Assembly: GCA_937941765.1 (NCBI GenBank)
Contig: CALDGQ010000063.1
Location: 50,711 to 114,710 of the forward strand
DNA from: an uncultured Saprospiraceae bacterium
GTDB lineage: Bacteria > Bacteroidota > Bacteroidia > Chitinophagales > Saprospiraceae
Direction of reading: 5' to 3'
Length of the DNA stretch: 64,000 bases
The notes beneath the pieces are model-generated. The model was not told the DNA's origin and made no database searches. It worked only from the letters and a program-made list of their open reading frames with translations. This document shows, piece by piece, positions 1 to 7,490 of the stretch. Every line of letters starts with the position of its first letter. Position 1 is the stretch's first letter. The translations under genes were made by a program, and so were the position numbers.

Positions 1-35
1 TTCTGCATTTGCAGGTGTTAGGGGATCCCCAGCTT

Positions 36-719
36 TTATCTCCTTTTAGCAAGTATTTTCGCTAAAGCCAGATTTTTAACCATTTCCAATTGTTTTTCCT
101 TATCCATTTCTGAATTATCAATTAGCAAAGCATCGTCTGCTTGCTTTAATGGACTATCCGATCTTGTAGAATCGATATGATCTCGATGGTTCAAGTTGTT
201 TTCTACTACTTTGTAATTCACGATAACACCTTTCTGATTTAATTCCTCAAAGCGACGTCTAGTTCGTACAGCTATACTAGCGGTTAAAAATATTTTGAGT
301 TCAGCATCTGGAAAGACAACGGTTCCAATATCACGACCATCCATTACCAATCCTTTATCAATTCCCATTTCTTGCTGTTCTCGTACCAATACTTTTCTTA
401 CAACTGAAATTTCGGCGACTTCGCTAACCTTATTAGAAACACTCATTTCACGTATCTCAAATTCTACATCTTTATCATTCAAAAATGTATGTGTCAACTC
501 TCCGCTTTTTTGAAAACGAATATTGATATGTTTTAAGGATTCCTCAACTTGGATCAAATCGCTTAAATCAATCTTATTTTGGATAAAATACAAGGTGACT
601 GCACGATACATCGCGCCAGTATCTACATAGATGTAGTCCAATTCTTTGGCTAAAGATTTAGCTAAAGTACTTTTGCCACAAGAGGAGTGACCGTCAATTG
701 CTATTATTATTTTCTTCAA
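36..719 (-). CDS. cmk: Cytidylate kinase
   Basis: Phosphorylates CMP and dCMP with ATP in the cytoplasm, recycling pyrimidine nucleotides. The 227-aa protein has the normal length and motifs of the family: a P-loop GHSSCGKST at residues 10-18, the VDTGAMYRA segment just after it, DGRDIGT in the middle, and DSTRSDSPL near residue 185, which in this family holds CMP-contacting Asp and Arg residues. The ATG start gives the usual MKKIIIAIDGHSS N-terminus. It lies 35 bp downstream of an unknown helical-repeat gene on the same strand and may share its transcript, although a TATCTTTG box sits in the gap. Assignment is firm. Confidence 0.96.
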   Translation of the reverse strand: MKKIIIAIDGHSSCGKSTLAKSLAKELDYIYVDTGAMYRAVTLYFIQNKIDLSDLIQVEESLKHINIRFQKSGELTHTFLNDKDVEFEIREMSVSNKVSEVAEISVVRKVLVREQQEMGIDKGLVMDGRDIGTVVFPDAELKIFLTASIAVRTRRRFEELNQKGVIVNYKVVENNLNHRDHIDSTRSDSPLKQADDALLIDNSEMDKEKQLEMVKNLALAKILAKRR

Positions 720-739
720 GGCATGTTCTATTATCTGCC

Positions 740-747
740 CAAAGATA
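740..747 (-). promoter_or_regulatory. Possible -7 promoter box for cmk
   Basis: The minus strand reads TATCTTTG, a full match to the Bacteroidetes -7 consensus TAnnTTTG, about 20 nt before the cmk start. I see no good TTTG at the expected -33 distance, so this may be a weak internal promoter or chance. Confidence 0.3.
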
Positions 748-754
748 ATCAGTA

Positions 755-2266
755 TTATTTAAGTCTGCTTAAAATTAGGTTCCACAATTTCTCATATGGT
801 ATAACTTCAAACTGATGAATAGCACCACTATAAAAGAAAGGAGTCTCCACCAATTTGTTATAATATTTTTCCGTCATACCTAAATTGTCGATTTTATATT
901 CAGATTTTGCCAGTTGCTGTAATAATCGAATAAATTGAATGGCTCTGTGAAACTCTTCTTTTTTCAATTGACGATTTGCATAACCTTTCAAACGATCTAT
1001 TCTTTCTGCAACTGCATTGTAACTTTTCTTTTCTAATAAGAATAATATCTGTGCAATTACCATCAATACAGTAAAAATACGTTGTTCTTTTGGATATAAA
1101 ATAGAGTCATTCAGGAAACGAGAAAGTCTAAAAGTTTTCTTTTGTTGTGCTGCCAAAACTGGATTGTCACTTCCAACACTTTCAATTATGAAATTCAAGT
1201 AAACTTCAAAAATTTTCCATTTTTCTTTAGTAACACCTGTTAGTTTTTTAAACTTAGATTTACCCGTTGCTTCATTGTAAATCGCAATTGCATTGACATA
1301 ATTGTCTGTATGAATTGCCAACAATAAATAGTATTCCATGAAAGTAAACCAAGTTTCACTACCGCTCGGAAAAGAATGAAGACATTTCTCCGCATTGATT
1401 TTTCCGTTTTTCCAATCAGATAAATGAAGATGCGCTGACATCTTTTTCAATTGGAAAGTAGCAAGCTTGTCACTTTGGTAATAGAGTGGATTTTCTTCAA
1501 TATACTTTTCTGCTTTTGCAGTCACCTCTAGCATCGCTTCAAAGTCTCTCAACATTTCATATCGATAAGCCCAAACCAAATACATATTGTATATCACAAT
1601 CGGTGAATCATATATTTCTGATAAGCCTACCAATGCATCACAATAAGTATCAATTCTTTCTTTTAAATCAGTTTGTTGGATTGGAACTTTGTAATAGTTC
1701 ATAATCACTCGCTGATACAATTCTTCAGATCGAATTTCAGCATCCAATACATTTTGAAATTGCTTCGAGTGTGCATCATATTCCTCATATCCTTTTTCAT
1801 CTCCAGTCTCTGCAGCATATTTTCTAAGGATTCTTGAACAGTTTACAATTACATCTGCGAATTTATATTTCAAGGCAGTTGTAAGAATTTGACGAGCCAA
1901 TGCTGCCGCAGTATGTGGTGCATTGTTACTAAGTAAAATCTTTACTAACGTCCAGTCTTTGTTAGATGAATAGTAAGCACGATCATAATTAGAAGTAGAC
2001 GGCAAGTTGACATCCAAAAAGAAAAGCGTGTTCAATAAACGCTTTCTAAATCTAGACTTGAGTTGTCGATACTTATCATCAGTCGGACTACAGCTATACA
2101 GGAATGAAGCTGCATCACGGTCATTTTTAAATTTTCCAGCCATCAATGCTTCATAGAAATCATTGAACTTACTGTTTTTATGTTTTAGTGAGTGATCGTC
2201 AAAAATTTCAATCTTTCGGACTTTCTTCTTTGTGACGATTTTAGATATCTCAATTAGATTTTTCAT
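755..2266 (-). CDS. Unknown cytoplasmic alpha-helical repeat protein
   Basis: A 503-aa protein with no signal peptide and no membrane segment. It is rich in Lys, Glu, Leu, Tyr and Phe and reads as consecutive amphipathic helices of TPR-like character (for example around LARQILTTALKYKF and LLLAIHTDNYVNAIAIYNEA). The N-terminal ~70 residues, with KKKVRKIEIFDDHSLK, differ from the rest and are basic. I recognise no catalytic motif and do not assign a function; a scaffold or regulatory role would be a guess. It starts at the ATG giving MKNLIEISK, has a candidate promoter about 30 nt upstream, and lies just before cmk on the same strand. Confidence 0.8.
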   Translation of the reverse strand: MKNLIEISKIVTKKKVRKIEIFDDHSLKHKNSKFNDFYEALMAGKFKNDRDAASFLYSCSPTDDKYRQLKSRFRKRLLNTLFFLDVNLPSTSNYDRAYYSSNKDWTLVKILLSNNAPHTAAALARQILTTALKYKFADVIVNCSRILRKYAAETGDEKGYEEYDAHSKQFQNVLDAEIRSEELYQRVIMNYYKVPIQQTDLKERIDTYCDALVGLSEIYDSPIVIYNMYLVWAYRYEMLRDFEAMLEVTAKAEKYIEENPLYYQSDKLATFQLKKMSAHLHLSDWKNGKINAEKCLHSFPSGSETWFTFMEYYLLLAIHTDNYVNAIAIYNEATGKSKFKKLTGVTKEKWKIFEVYLNFIIESVGSDNPVLAAQQKKTFRLSRFLNDSILYPKEQRIFTVLMVIAQILFLLEKKSYNAVAERIDRLKGYANRQLKKEEFHRAIQFIRLLQQLAKSEYKIDNLGMTEKYYNKLVETPFFYSGAIHQFEVIPYEKLWNLILSRLK

Positions 2267-2296
2267 CGGTGGTAATTGTTAAGAAAAACTACATCC

Positions 2297-2328
2297 TAAA
2301 TTTACCACAATCATCAACTAATGTCAAA
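2297..2328 (-). promoter_or_regulatory. Candidate promoter of the helical-repeat gene
   Basis: On the minus strand TTTG (2328-2325) is followed after 20 nt by TAAATTTA (2304-2297). This is close to the Bacteroidetes housekeeping consensus TTTG-N19-TAnnTTTG, with one mismatch in the last base of the -7 box. It lies 31-62 nt before the ATG at 2266. Confidence 0.45.
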
Positions 2329-2616
2329 TTTTTGATGTCACATATTTTACTCAATGATATTGAAATCTATAGTTAGATAGGTCAATACCAATGCTTTAGA
2401 CTTATTTTACTTTAGTTCATTTTTTATGTGTAAGTGTCAGGAATACAACACAGTATGAGGAATTAGAATAAGGGTGTAACAAAAATGAAGAAATTCAGTA
2501 CGGCAAGATTTTTATGCTTAAGTAAGATGTAAGAATGAAAAATGATATAATAAATGCCCAGTTAGGGCATTGAATGTGACGCCATTTTTACTTAAAAATT
2601 TAAAAAGTAAACAAAC

Positions 2617-2652
2617 AAAAAACGGTTTCAAGCAAAGCTCAGAACCGTTTTT
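2617..2652 (-). terminator. Terminator after the DUF2795-type gene
   Basis: A perfect 10-bp stem, AAAAACGGTT (2618-2627) with AACCGTTTTT (2643-2652), encloses a 15-nt loop. On the minus strand the hairpin ends in a run of six T, 26 nt past the stop codon at 2678. The T-flank on the other strand could make it work in both directions. Confidence 0.75.
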
Positions 2653-2677
2653 CAATAGTCGATAATGGTTTATTTAT

Positions 2678-2899
2678 CTAATATTCATCTTCATTAAATA
2701 GAAAGTCGTCTTTTCGTGGAAAGTCAGGCCATATGTCCTCCATCGTTTCATAAATTTCGCCTTCATCCTCCATTTGCTGAAGGTTTTCAATCACCTCTAA
2801 AGGGGCTCCTGATCTTATGGCGAAATCGATTAAGTCGTCTCTAGTTGCTGGCCATGGTGCCTCTTCTAAATGATGGGCTAATTCTAAGGTCCAATACAT
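2678..2899 (-). CDS. Small acidic DUF2795-type protein
   Basis: A 73-aa acidic soluble protein (MYWTLELAHHLEEAPWPAT...). It carries the pattern I know from DUF2795 proteins of Bacteroidota: LELAxxLEEAPWPAT, then IRSGAPLEVIENLQQ, then EDIWPDFP and a DDFLFNEDEY end. These are short, highly conserved and of unknown role. It has its own candidate promoter upstream and a strong terminator downstream, so it is probably a single-gene transcript. The family call rests on memory of the pattern; that the gene is real is secure because of the length, the motifs and the flanking signals. Confidence 0.85.
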   Translation of the reverse strand: MYWTLELAHHLEEAPWPATRDDLIDFAIRSGAPLEVIENLQQMEDEGEIYETMEDIWPDFPRKDDFLFNEDEY

Positions 2900-2987
2900 G
2901 AGTACAGTTTAAATTTTTAATAAATAGTTTTTTTCTTCACAAACACTTCAATCAATCAACACGATTCTAAAACCCTCTAATTTGCGG

Positions 2988-3019
2988 CAAATGTAATAAA
3001 CTTAAACAAAGTATTCAAA
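2988..3019 (-). promoter_or_regulatory. Candidate promoter of the DUF2795-type gene
   Basis: Minus strand TTTG (3019-3016), 20-nt spacer, then TACATTTG (2995-2988), which matches TAnnTTTG exactly. The predicted leader is about 80 nt. Confidence 0.55.
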
Positions 3020-3052
3020 GCTTATTTACGATGCCTAAGAATTTCAAAAATT

Positions 3053-3092
3053 AAACCAAATTCGCGTCTATTTTACGCCGAATTTGCGGTTT
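3053..3092 (-). terminator. Possible terminator hairpin
   Basis: AAACC-AAATTCG-CGT (3053-3067) pairs with ACGCCGAATTTGCGGTTT (3075-3092), leaving small bulges and a 7-nt loop. On the minus strand the stem is followed by TTAATTTTTG, as expected of a weak terminator. It lies 150 nt past the stop of the gene at 3241-4437, which is a long 3' tail. Confidence 0.4.
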
Positions 3093-3240
3093 ATTACAAT
3101 TTAATTCTTTGATAACGAGTGTTTTAAACGATTAACTTTTATAATCGCCAACGTGTTCACTATTGCTTACAACGGAATAAGTAAACCAAAAATTCCAATA
3201 TTGCAAGTTCAACATGAAAAAAAACCGATAAAATTTAAAG

Positions 3241-4437
3241 TTACTCTTTGTACGTGCCTAATACTTCAACATCTGAAGTTGAGAATGCGGTAGGAAATTT
3301 TCCAATTTCAGCAGAGTTGTTGGGGCCAGTAGGATCGCAAATATAATATGCCTGACCTGCATAGTCAATTGGCTTACCAAGCGGCTCATCCGTCGCAACA
3401 GCAATTGTGGACTTGGTATCATCCATAAATGATAAAACCAACATTGGTAAATCCAATAACTCCTTTACCAATTGATAATACAATGCAACACGATCTTCGT
3501 GATCAGAAAATTCACTGATTAATACTTCATCTGCAATCATCGGCAAATTGATATCTGAAAAGGTATGATCCCATTTGTATTCAAATGATCGAGTGAAAGC
3601 TGCTAAAAACTCAAGTGATTCTTTCTGATTAAATCTAGAGAGATGTGCTCTTAATTGAGGTAACAGTATCTTTTTAGAATATTCAGAAAGAGGCGCTTCT
3701 ATATAACTAATCTCTTTTAGTCTGGGATAATCAGACATCATTTCTTTGATCGAATGATTTACTTTGGTTTCAATATGATAATCCTGACCATTGTATTTAA
3801 AGCTAATTCTTTGATTGATGTTATTTCCTGTAAAAGTGGGTAACTCATTCAACTTAATATCCATACCCTTGCCACCCTCATTCCAAAGCAATTCAGTATC
3901 ATTCATCCAAGCACCACCCATAGATACTTTTGACTTGAAAGTCGTCACATTAATAAAGGTCTTGCTACCAGGACGAATAATTGGTATACCGAATACCATG
4001 TCATTTGACTTAATAAACAAGAAAAGATGTTTTAATCCAACAGTACTCATACGGACATCGTAGCCAGACTTTGCCATTAAAAAAGAAACCGTAAGGGTTT
4101 GTGTGTTTTCATCTTTGGAGTCAAAGATGTCAGCTACCGTTGCATACATTAGTTCATAAAATAACCAATCATTTAAGTTGAGTGATTTACGATGTGCTTC
4201 AAGATTATCTAGCAATGTTTGATAATCTGTTTTTTCTAATTCCTCTTTATATTTCTCTATACACTTGACTTTAATACAAGGTTTGAAATCAACAACCATG
4301 TTAATATTGTATTTAACATCGATTTCTTGTGAGAAAAAATTGACTGATTCAGATTTGATATCTCCTTCGCAACTCCCTGCAAATAAAGAAACTACACTTA
4401 ATAGAAACGCAAATAGGGTAACTGTAATTTTATACAT
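3241..4437 (-). CDS. Secreted transglutaminase-like protein of unknown function
   Basis: Taken from the ATG at 4437, the product is 398 aa with a signal peptide (MYKITVTLFAFLLSVVSLFA, cleaved near residue 20). A longer frame opens at 4500, but that ATG lies against the terminator of queA and adds 21 residues before the signal peptide, so I reject it. The C-terminal third has SDHEDRVALYYQLVKELLDLP, then a hydrophobic strand, then YYICDPTG. This resembles the Cys-His-Asp core of transglutaminase-like proteins of Bacteroidota, but the position where I expect Cys (SDCEDR) is His here. The Asp of DPTG is kept. A non-catalytic or altered domain is therefore possible. No neighbour explains its role. 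Confidence 0.65.
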   Translation of the reverse strand: MYKITVTLFAFLLSVVSLFAGSCEGDIKSESVNFFSQEIDVKYNINMVVDFKPCIKVKCIEKYKEELEKTDYQTLLDNLEAHRKSLNLNDWLFYELMYATVADIFDSKDENTQTLTVSFLMAKSGYDVRMSTVGLKHLFLFIKSNDMVFGIPIIRPGSKTFINVTTFKSKVSMGGAWMNDTELLWNEGGKGMDIKLNELPTFTGNNINQRISFKYNGQDYHIETKVNHSIKEMMSDYPRLKEISYIEAPLSEYSKKILLPQLRAHLSRFNQKESLEFLAAFTRSFEYKWDHTFSDINLPMIADEVLISEFSDHEDRVALYYQLVKELLDLPMLVLSFMDDTKSTIAVATDEPLGKPIDYAGQAYYICDPTGPNNSAEIGKFPTAFSTSDVEVLGTYKE

Positions 4438-4499
4438 GTTTTCGGTGCCTTTTAAATTAATGAAGATATGTAGTAATGCGGGAAGTTCTACAAGATACA

Positions 4500-4532
4500 T
4501 AAAAATAGGTCAAGTGGTGACACTTGACCTAT
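4500..4532 (-). terminator. Terminator of queA
   Basis: A perfect 12-bp stem, ATAGGTCAAGTG (4505-4516) with CACTTGACCTAT (4521-4532) and loop GTGA. On the minus strand it is followed by TTTTTATG, 42 nt past the queA stop. It separates queA from the next gene on the same strand and argues for the later start of that gene. Confidence 0.85.
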
Positions 4533-4574
4533 AATTACCTTTTCTTACTATTTATTGTATGAAGATAAAATTTA

Positions 4575-5636
4575 CTATACAATCATCATCGCATCTCCAT
4601 AGCTATAGAAATTATATTTTTCTTTAATTGCAATTTCATATGCTTCCATAATTAAATCAAAACCACCAAACGCAGCTACCATTATTAGTAGACTGGATTT
4701 TGGTAAATGGAAGTTGGTAATCATCGTATCAGCAATACTGAATTCGTACGGAGGGAAAATAAATCGATTGGTCCATCCTTCTGCAGGTTTTAAAACACCT
4801 TTTGCTGAAACAGCCGATTCAATAGATCGCATAGAGGTAGTTCCAACAGCACAAACACGTTTTTTACCTGCAATAGCTTTATTCACGATATCTGAACTTT
4901 CTTGTGTAATCCTGAAGTATTCTGCATCCATTTTATGCTTGGATAAATCTTCAACTTCTATATTTCTGAAAGTTCCCAACCCAACATGAAGCGTGACATC
5001 TGAAAATCCAACGCCTTTTATTTCCAGACGTTTATTTAATTCTTGACTAAAATGCATGCCGGCAGTAGGAGCTGCAACTGCACCCATTTCTGTTGCATAA
5101 ATTGTCTGATATCTTTCTGTATCAATAGGTTCTACTTCACGATTGATATAAGCAGGAAGCGGTGTATTTCCTAAAACATGCAATTGTTTATTGAATGCTT
5201 CTTCAGTATCATCAAATAAAAAACGAATCGTTCTTCCACGTGATGTTGTATTATCGACTACTTCTGCAACCAACAATGTTTCTCCATCTTTGTCAAAATA
5301 TAGTTTGTTTCCAACTCTAATCTTTCTCGCTGGATCTACAAGCACATCCCATAATCGCATCTCATTGTTCAATTCTCTCAATAAGAAAACTTCAATCTTA
5401 GCACCTGTTTTTTCTTTAGTTCCAAATAGTCGTGCAGGGAAAACTTTTGTGTTGTTTCTAATAAGAACATCTCCATCATCGAAATACTCCAAAATGTCTT
5501 TAAACACCTTATGTTCGATTTCTCCTGTCTTTTTGTTGATGACCATCAACCTCGATTCATCCCTTACTTTGTTAGGATATTGAGAAATTAGTTTTTCAGG
5601 TAATTCAAAGTTAAAATGTGAGAGTTTAGTCCGCAT
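4575..5636 (-). CDS. queA: S-adenosylmethionine:tRNA ribosyltransferase-isomerase
   Basis: Transfers and isomerises the ribosyl group of S-adenosylmethionine onto 7-aminomethyl-7-deazaguanine in tRNA, giving epoxyqueuosine in the queuosine pathway. The 353-aa protein has the family length and order: N-terminal [34 protein letters not shown], then [19 protein letters not shown] and the C-terminal [19 protein letters not shown]. It starts at the ATG giving [13 protein letters not shown], has a -7 box in the divergent region upstream, and a strong terminator behind it, so it is probably monocistronic. Confidence 0.96.
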   Translation of the reverse strand: MRTKLSHFNFELPEKLISQYPNKVRDESRLMVINKKTGEIEHKVFKDILEYFDDGDVLIRNNTKVFPARLFGTKEKTGAKIEVFLLRELNNEMRLWDVLVDPARKIRVGNKLYFDKDGETLLVAEVVDNTTSRGRTIRFLFDDTEEAFNKQLHVLGNTPLPAYINREVEPIDTERYQTIYATEMGAVAAPTAGMHFSQELNKRLEIKGVGFSDVTLHVGLGTFRNIEVEDLSKHKMDAEYFRITQESSDIVNKAIAGKKRVCAVGTTSMRSIESAVSAKGVLKPAEGWTNRFIFPPYEFSIADTMITNFHLPKSSLLIMVAAFGGFDLIMEAYEIAIKEKYNFYSYGDAMMIV

Positions 5637-5662
5637 AGTTATATTGGTTTAAAAAATGTCCG

Positions 5663-5670
5663 CAAAGATA
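5663..5670 (-). promoter_or_regulatory. queA: -7 promoter box of queA
   Basis: The minus strand reads TATCTTTG, matching TAnnTTTG, 27 nt before the queA ATG in the 196-bp region shared with the divergent ABC permease. The -33 element is poor (GTTTC at about the right distance). Confidence 0.45.
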
Positions 5671-5832
5671 ATAATTCTGTGCTGAAATATAGGAAACTTG
5701 CCTTATCTAACTTGAAGTAGTTCTAATCGCTTAATTTGCAGAGCTTTTTGATACTTTAATCGAATCATTTAGGGCAATCTCAATGTTTAGTTTAACTTTA
5801 AAACCATAAAGAATAGTTCCACAGAATCGGAA

Positions 5833-7089
5833 ATGACGAATATATTTAAAATTATATCAGAAAGTATCATGCAAGCCCTAGGGCAATTAACAGCTCATAA
5901 GCTTCGTAGTTTCCTTTCTTTACTCGGTATTTCCATCGGTATTTTTTGCATTATCGCCGTCCAATCATCCGTGGATTCTCTAGAAGACAATATTCGTGGG
6001 AGTTTTCAAAAACTGGGTAGTAATGTAGTTTATGTTGGCAAATTCTCTTGGGGCGAAGATCCTGGGAAGAATTATTGGAAATACATGAAGAATCCAGAGC
6101 CTAATTATAAGGACTACAAAAACCTTGTTAAAAAGTCCAAAACAGCCGAACTGGTTTCTCATCATGTTGTCATTGGATTTAGAACTGCAAAATATAAATC
6201 TAATAGTGTTCAAAATGCGATTATGATTGGCTGCACTTTTGAGCAAGATGAGTTATTTCAATTCACTTATGATGCAGGTCGTTATTTTTCAATGTCAGAA
6301 TATAACAATGGTTCTCCAGTTTGTTTAATCGGCTCCAAAGTTGCAGATGAATTATTTGGAACCATAAATCCAATTGGGAAAAAAATTAAAATTCTCGGGC
6401 GGAAGTTGGAGGTGATCGGAATCTTCGAAAAAGAAGGCAAAGATATCTTAAGTATCATGGATCGAGACGAAACCATCTTCATTCCATATAAACTGGCTGA
6501 AAAAGTAGTCAACTTAAAAGACAATAATACTTGGGGTGGTTCTGTCAACATCAAAGCTGGAGAAAATGTTACAATGGAGGAAATGAAAGATGAAGTTACC
6601 GGAATTCTACGTTCTGCACGAGGGTTAAAACCAAAACAACTTGTCAATTTCTCTCTTAATGAAATGTCTATTCTTACAAATTTATTGGATGGTTTTTTTA
6701 GTGTCTTAAATTTGGCAGGTCTTGTAATCGGTTTGTTTGCAATTTTGGTCGGTATGTTCAGTGTTGCCAACATTATGTTTGTATCAGTAAAAGAGCGAAC
6801 TAATATTATCGGTATTAAAAAAGCTTTGGGAGCAAAACGTCATGTCATCTTGATCGAGTTTTTAATTGAATCCATTATTCTTTGTATCATCGGAGGTCTG
6901 ATTGGACTCGCGATTGTTAGAGTGGCTGTTATTTTAATTACCCAAGCATTCGGTTTTGATATTTTCCTATCTATGAATAACATTATAATGGGATTAGGAA
7001 TTTCGATCGCAATTGGTATCATCTCTGGTTTTATTCCCGCTTTCCAAGCTGCAAGTATGAATCCTGTCGAAGCAATTCGCTCTAAGTAA
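5833..7089 (+). CDS. MacB/FtsX-family ABC transporter permease
   Basis: A 418-aa inner-membrane permease with the MacB layout: an N-terminal membrane helix (SLLGISIGIFCIIAVQSS), a periplasmic MacB-core domain of about 220 residues, and three C-terminal helices. The conserved stretch VSVKERTNIIGIKKALGAK lies between helices 2 and 3, and the protein ends in PAFQAASMNPVEAIRSK; both are family hallmarks. Such permeases pair with a separate LolD/MacB-type ATPase, to export lipoproteins, peptides or toxic compounds or to transmit force across the envelope. No ATPase or membrane-fusion gene is adjacent here, so it must be encoded elsewhere and the substrate is unknown. Confidence 0.92.
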   Translation: MTNIFKIISESIMQALGQLTAHKLRSFLSLLGISIGIFCIIAVQSSVDSLEDNIRGSFQKLGSNVVYVGKFSWGEDPGKNYWKYMKNPEPNYKDYKNLVKKSKTAELVSHHVVIGFRTAKYKSNSVQNAIMIGCTFEQDELFQFTYDAGRYFSMSEYNNGSPVCLIGSKVADELFGTINPIGKKIKILGRKLEVIGIFEKEGKDILSIMDRDETIFIPYKLAEKVVNLKDNNTWGGSVNIKAGENVTMEEMKDEVTGILRSARGLKPKQLVNFSLNEMSILTNLLDGFFSVLNLAGLVIGLFAILVGMFSVANIMFVSVKERTNIIGIKKALGAKRHVILIEFLIESIILCIIGGLIGLAIVRVAVILITQAFGFDIFLSMNNIIMGLGISIAIGIISGFIPAFQAASMNPVEAIRSK

Positions 7090-7091
7090 TT

Positions 7092-7190
7092 CCATCCTTT
7101 CAAGGGCTTTCCAATTCTAATTAGTTAATTGAAGTTTCATTTTTGAAAAAGTTGATTATCAAAACCAATGCACTTGTAAGGATATTTCTG
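7092..7190. repeat. Palindromic repeat element, copy 1
   Basis: About 98 bp that recurs with few changes at 7202-7299. Its ends are inverted repeats (CCTTTCAAGGGC and GCACTTGTAAGG, imperfect here). Inside is a near-perfect stem TTTTGAAAA/TTATCAAAA around AGTTGA. It lies 3 bp after the permease stop and could serve as its terminator. Confidence 0.7.
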
Positions 7191-7201
7191 TTAATCAACG
7201 A

Positions 7202-7299
7202 CCACCTTGCAAGGGCTTTCGAATTCTAATTAGTTAATTGAATTTTCATTTTTGATAAAGTTGATTATCAAAACCAATGCCCTTGTAAGGTTATTTCTG
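7202..7299. repeat. Palindromic repeat element, copy 2
   Basis: Second copy, 11 bp after the first and about 90% identical by eye. The terminal inverted repeats are better preserved (CCTTGCAAGGGC against GCCCTTGTAAGG, 11 of 12 paired), and the inner stem TTTTGATAA, loop AGTTGA, TTATCAAAA is perfect. The form suggests a MITE-like or REP-like element. Confidence 0.7.
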
Positions 7300-7341
7300 A
7301 GAGGCATCTTAGTTGCTCCAATCCATTAATTTTTTTCTTAA

Positions 7342-7349
7342 TACGTTTG
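7342..7349 (+). promoter_or_regulatory. Possible -7 box for the type B cluster
   Basis: TACGTTTG fits the TAnnTTTG consensus about 140 nt before the start at 7491. No TTTG is found at the right -33 spacing. Confidence 0.25.
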
Positions 7350-7490
7350 GCAAGAAAATTGCGCACCTAATTGTTTGAGAGAAGATTATATATATGCGAA
7401 AAGTTAATTAAATCTAATTAATTCATTGATTTTGAATCATTTGAAACTTTCGCTTTTGTAATCGCAGAATTGTCAAACTTTTAAAACATT

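Larger units (their letters stand above)
2267..2677. other. 411-bp intergenic stretch
   Basis: No convincing gene. It holds the candidate promoter at 2297-2328, a hairpin at 2553-2571 (AATGCCC, loop AGTTA, GGGCATT) and the terminator at 2617-2652. A 15-codon plus-strand ORF starts at 2485 (MKKFSTARFLCLSKM); it is too short to support. Confidence 0.6.
2900..3240. other. 341-bp intergenic stretch
   Basis: No gene seen. It holds the candidate promoter of the DUF2795-type gene (2988-3019) and an imperfect hairpin (3053-3092) that may end the upstream secreted-protein transcript. The remaining sequence is AT-rich without visible structure. Confidence 0.55.
7090..7490. other. 401-bp intergenic stretch with a duplicated palindromic element
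   Basis: No gene. The first half is filled by two direct copies of a structured repeat (7092-7190 and 7202-7299). The second half is AT-rich leader DNA for the giant gene at 7491, with a TACGTTTG box at 7342-7349. Confidence 0.6.

Noticed and set aside
1..35. Minus-strand open frame beyond cmk (reads ...AGDPLTPANAE) and a GGGGATCCCC palindrome
   Set aside because: Only about 12 codons are in the window; no gene can be recognised.
2485..2530. 15-codon ORF MKKFSTARFLCLSKM
   Set aside because: Too short, with no context or conservation visible.
4438..4500. Longer start of the secreted protein at 4500
   Set aside because: It adds 21 residues before an obvious signal peptide and its ATG lies at the U-tract of the queA terminator.
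5191..5583. 130-aa plus-strand ORF opposite queA
   Set aside because: Shadow of queA; composition reflects the complementary strand, with no motif.
6282..6773. 163-aa minus-strand ORF opposite the ABC permease
   Set aside because: Shadow of a well-supported gene.
7092..7299. Two direct repeats as a CRISPR array
   Set aside because: Units are ~98 bp with an 11-bp spacer, only two copies, and no cas genes nearby.
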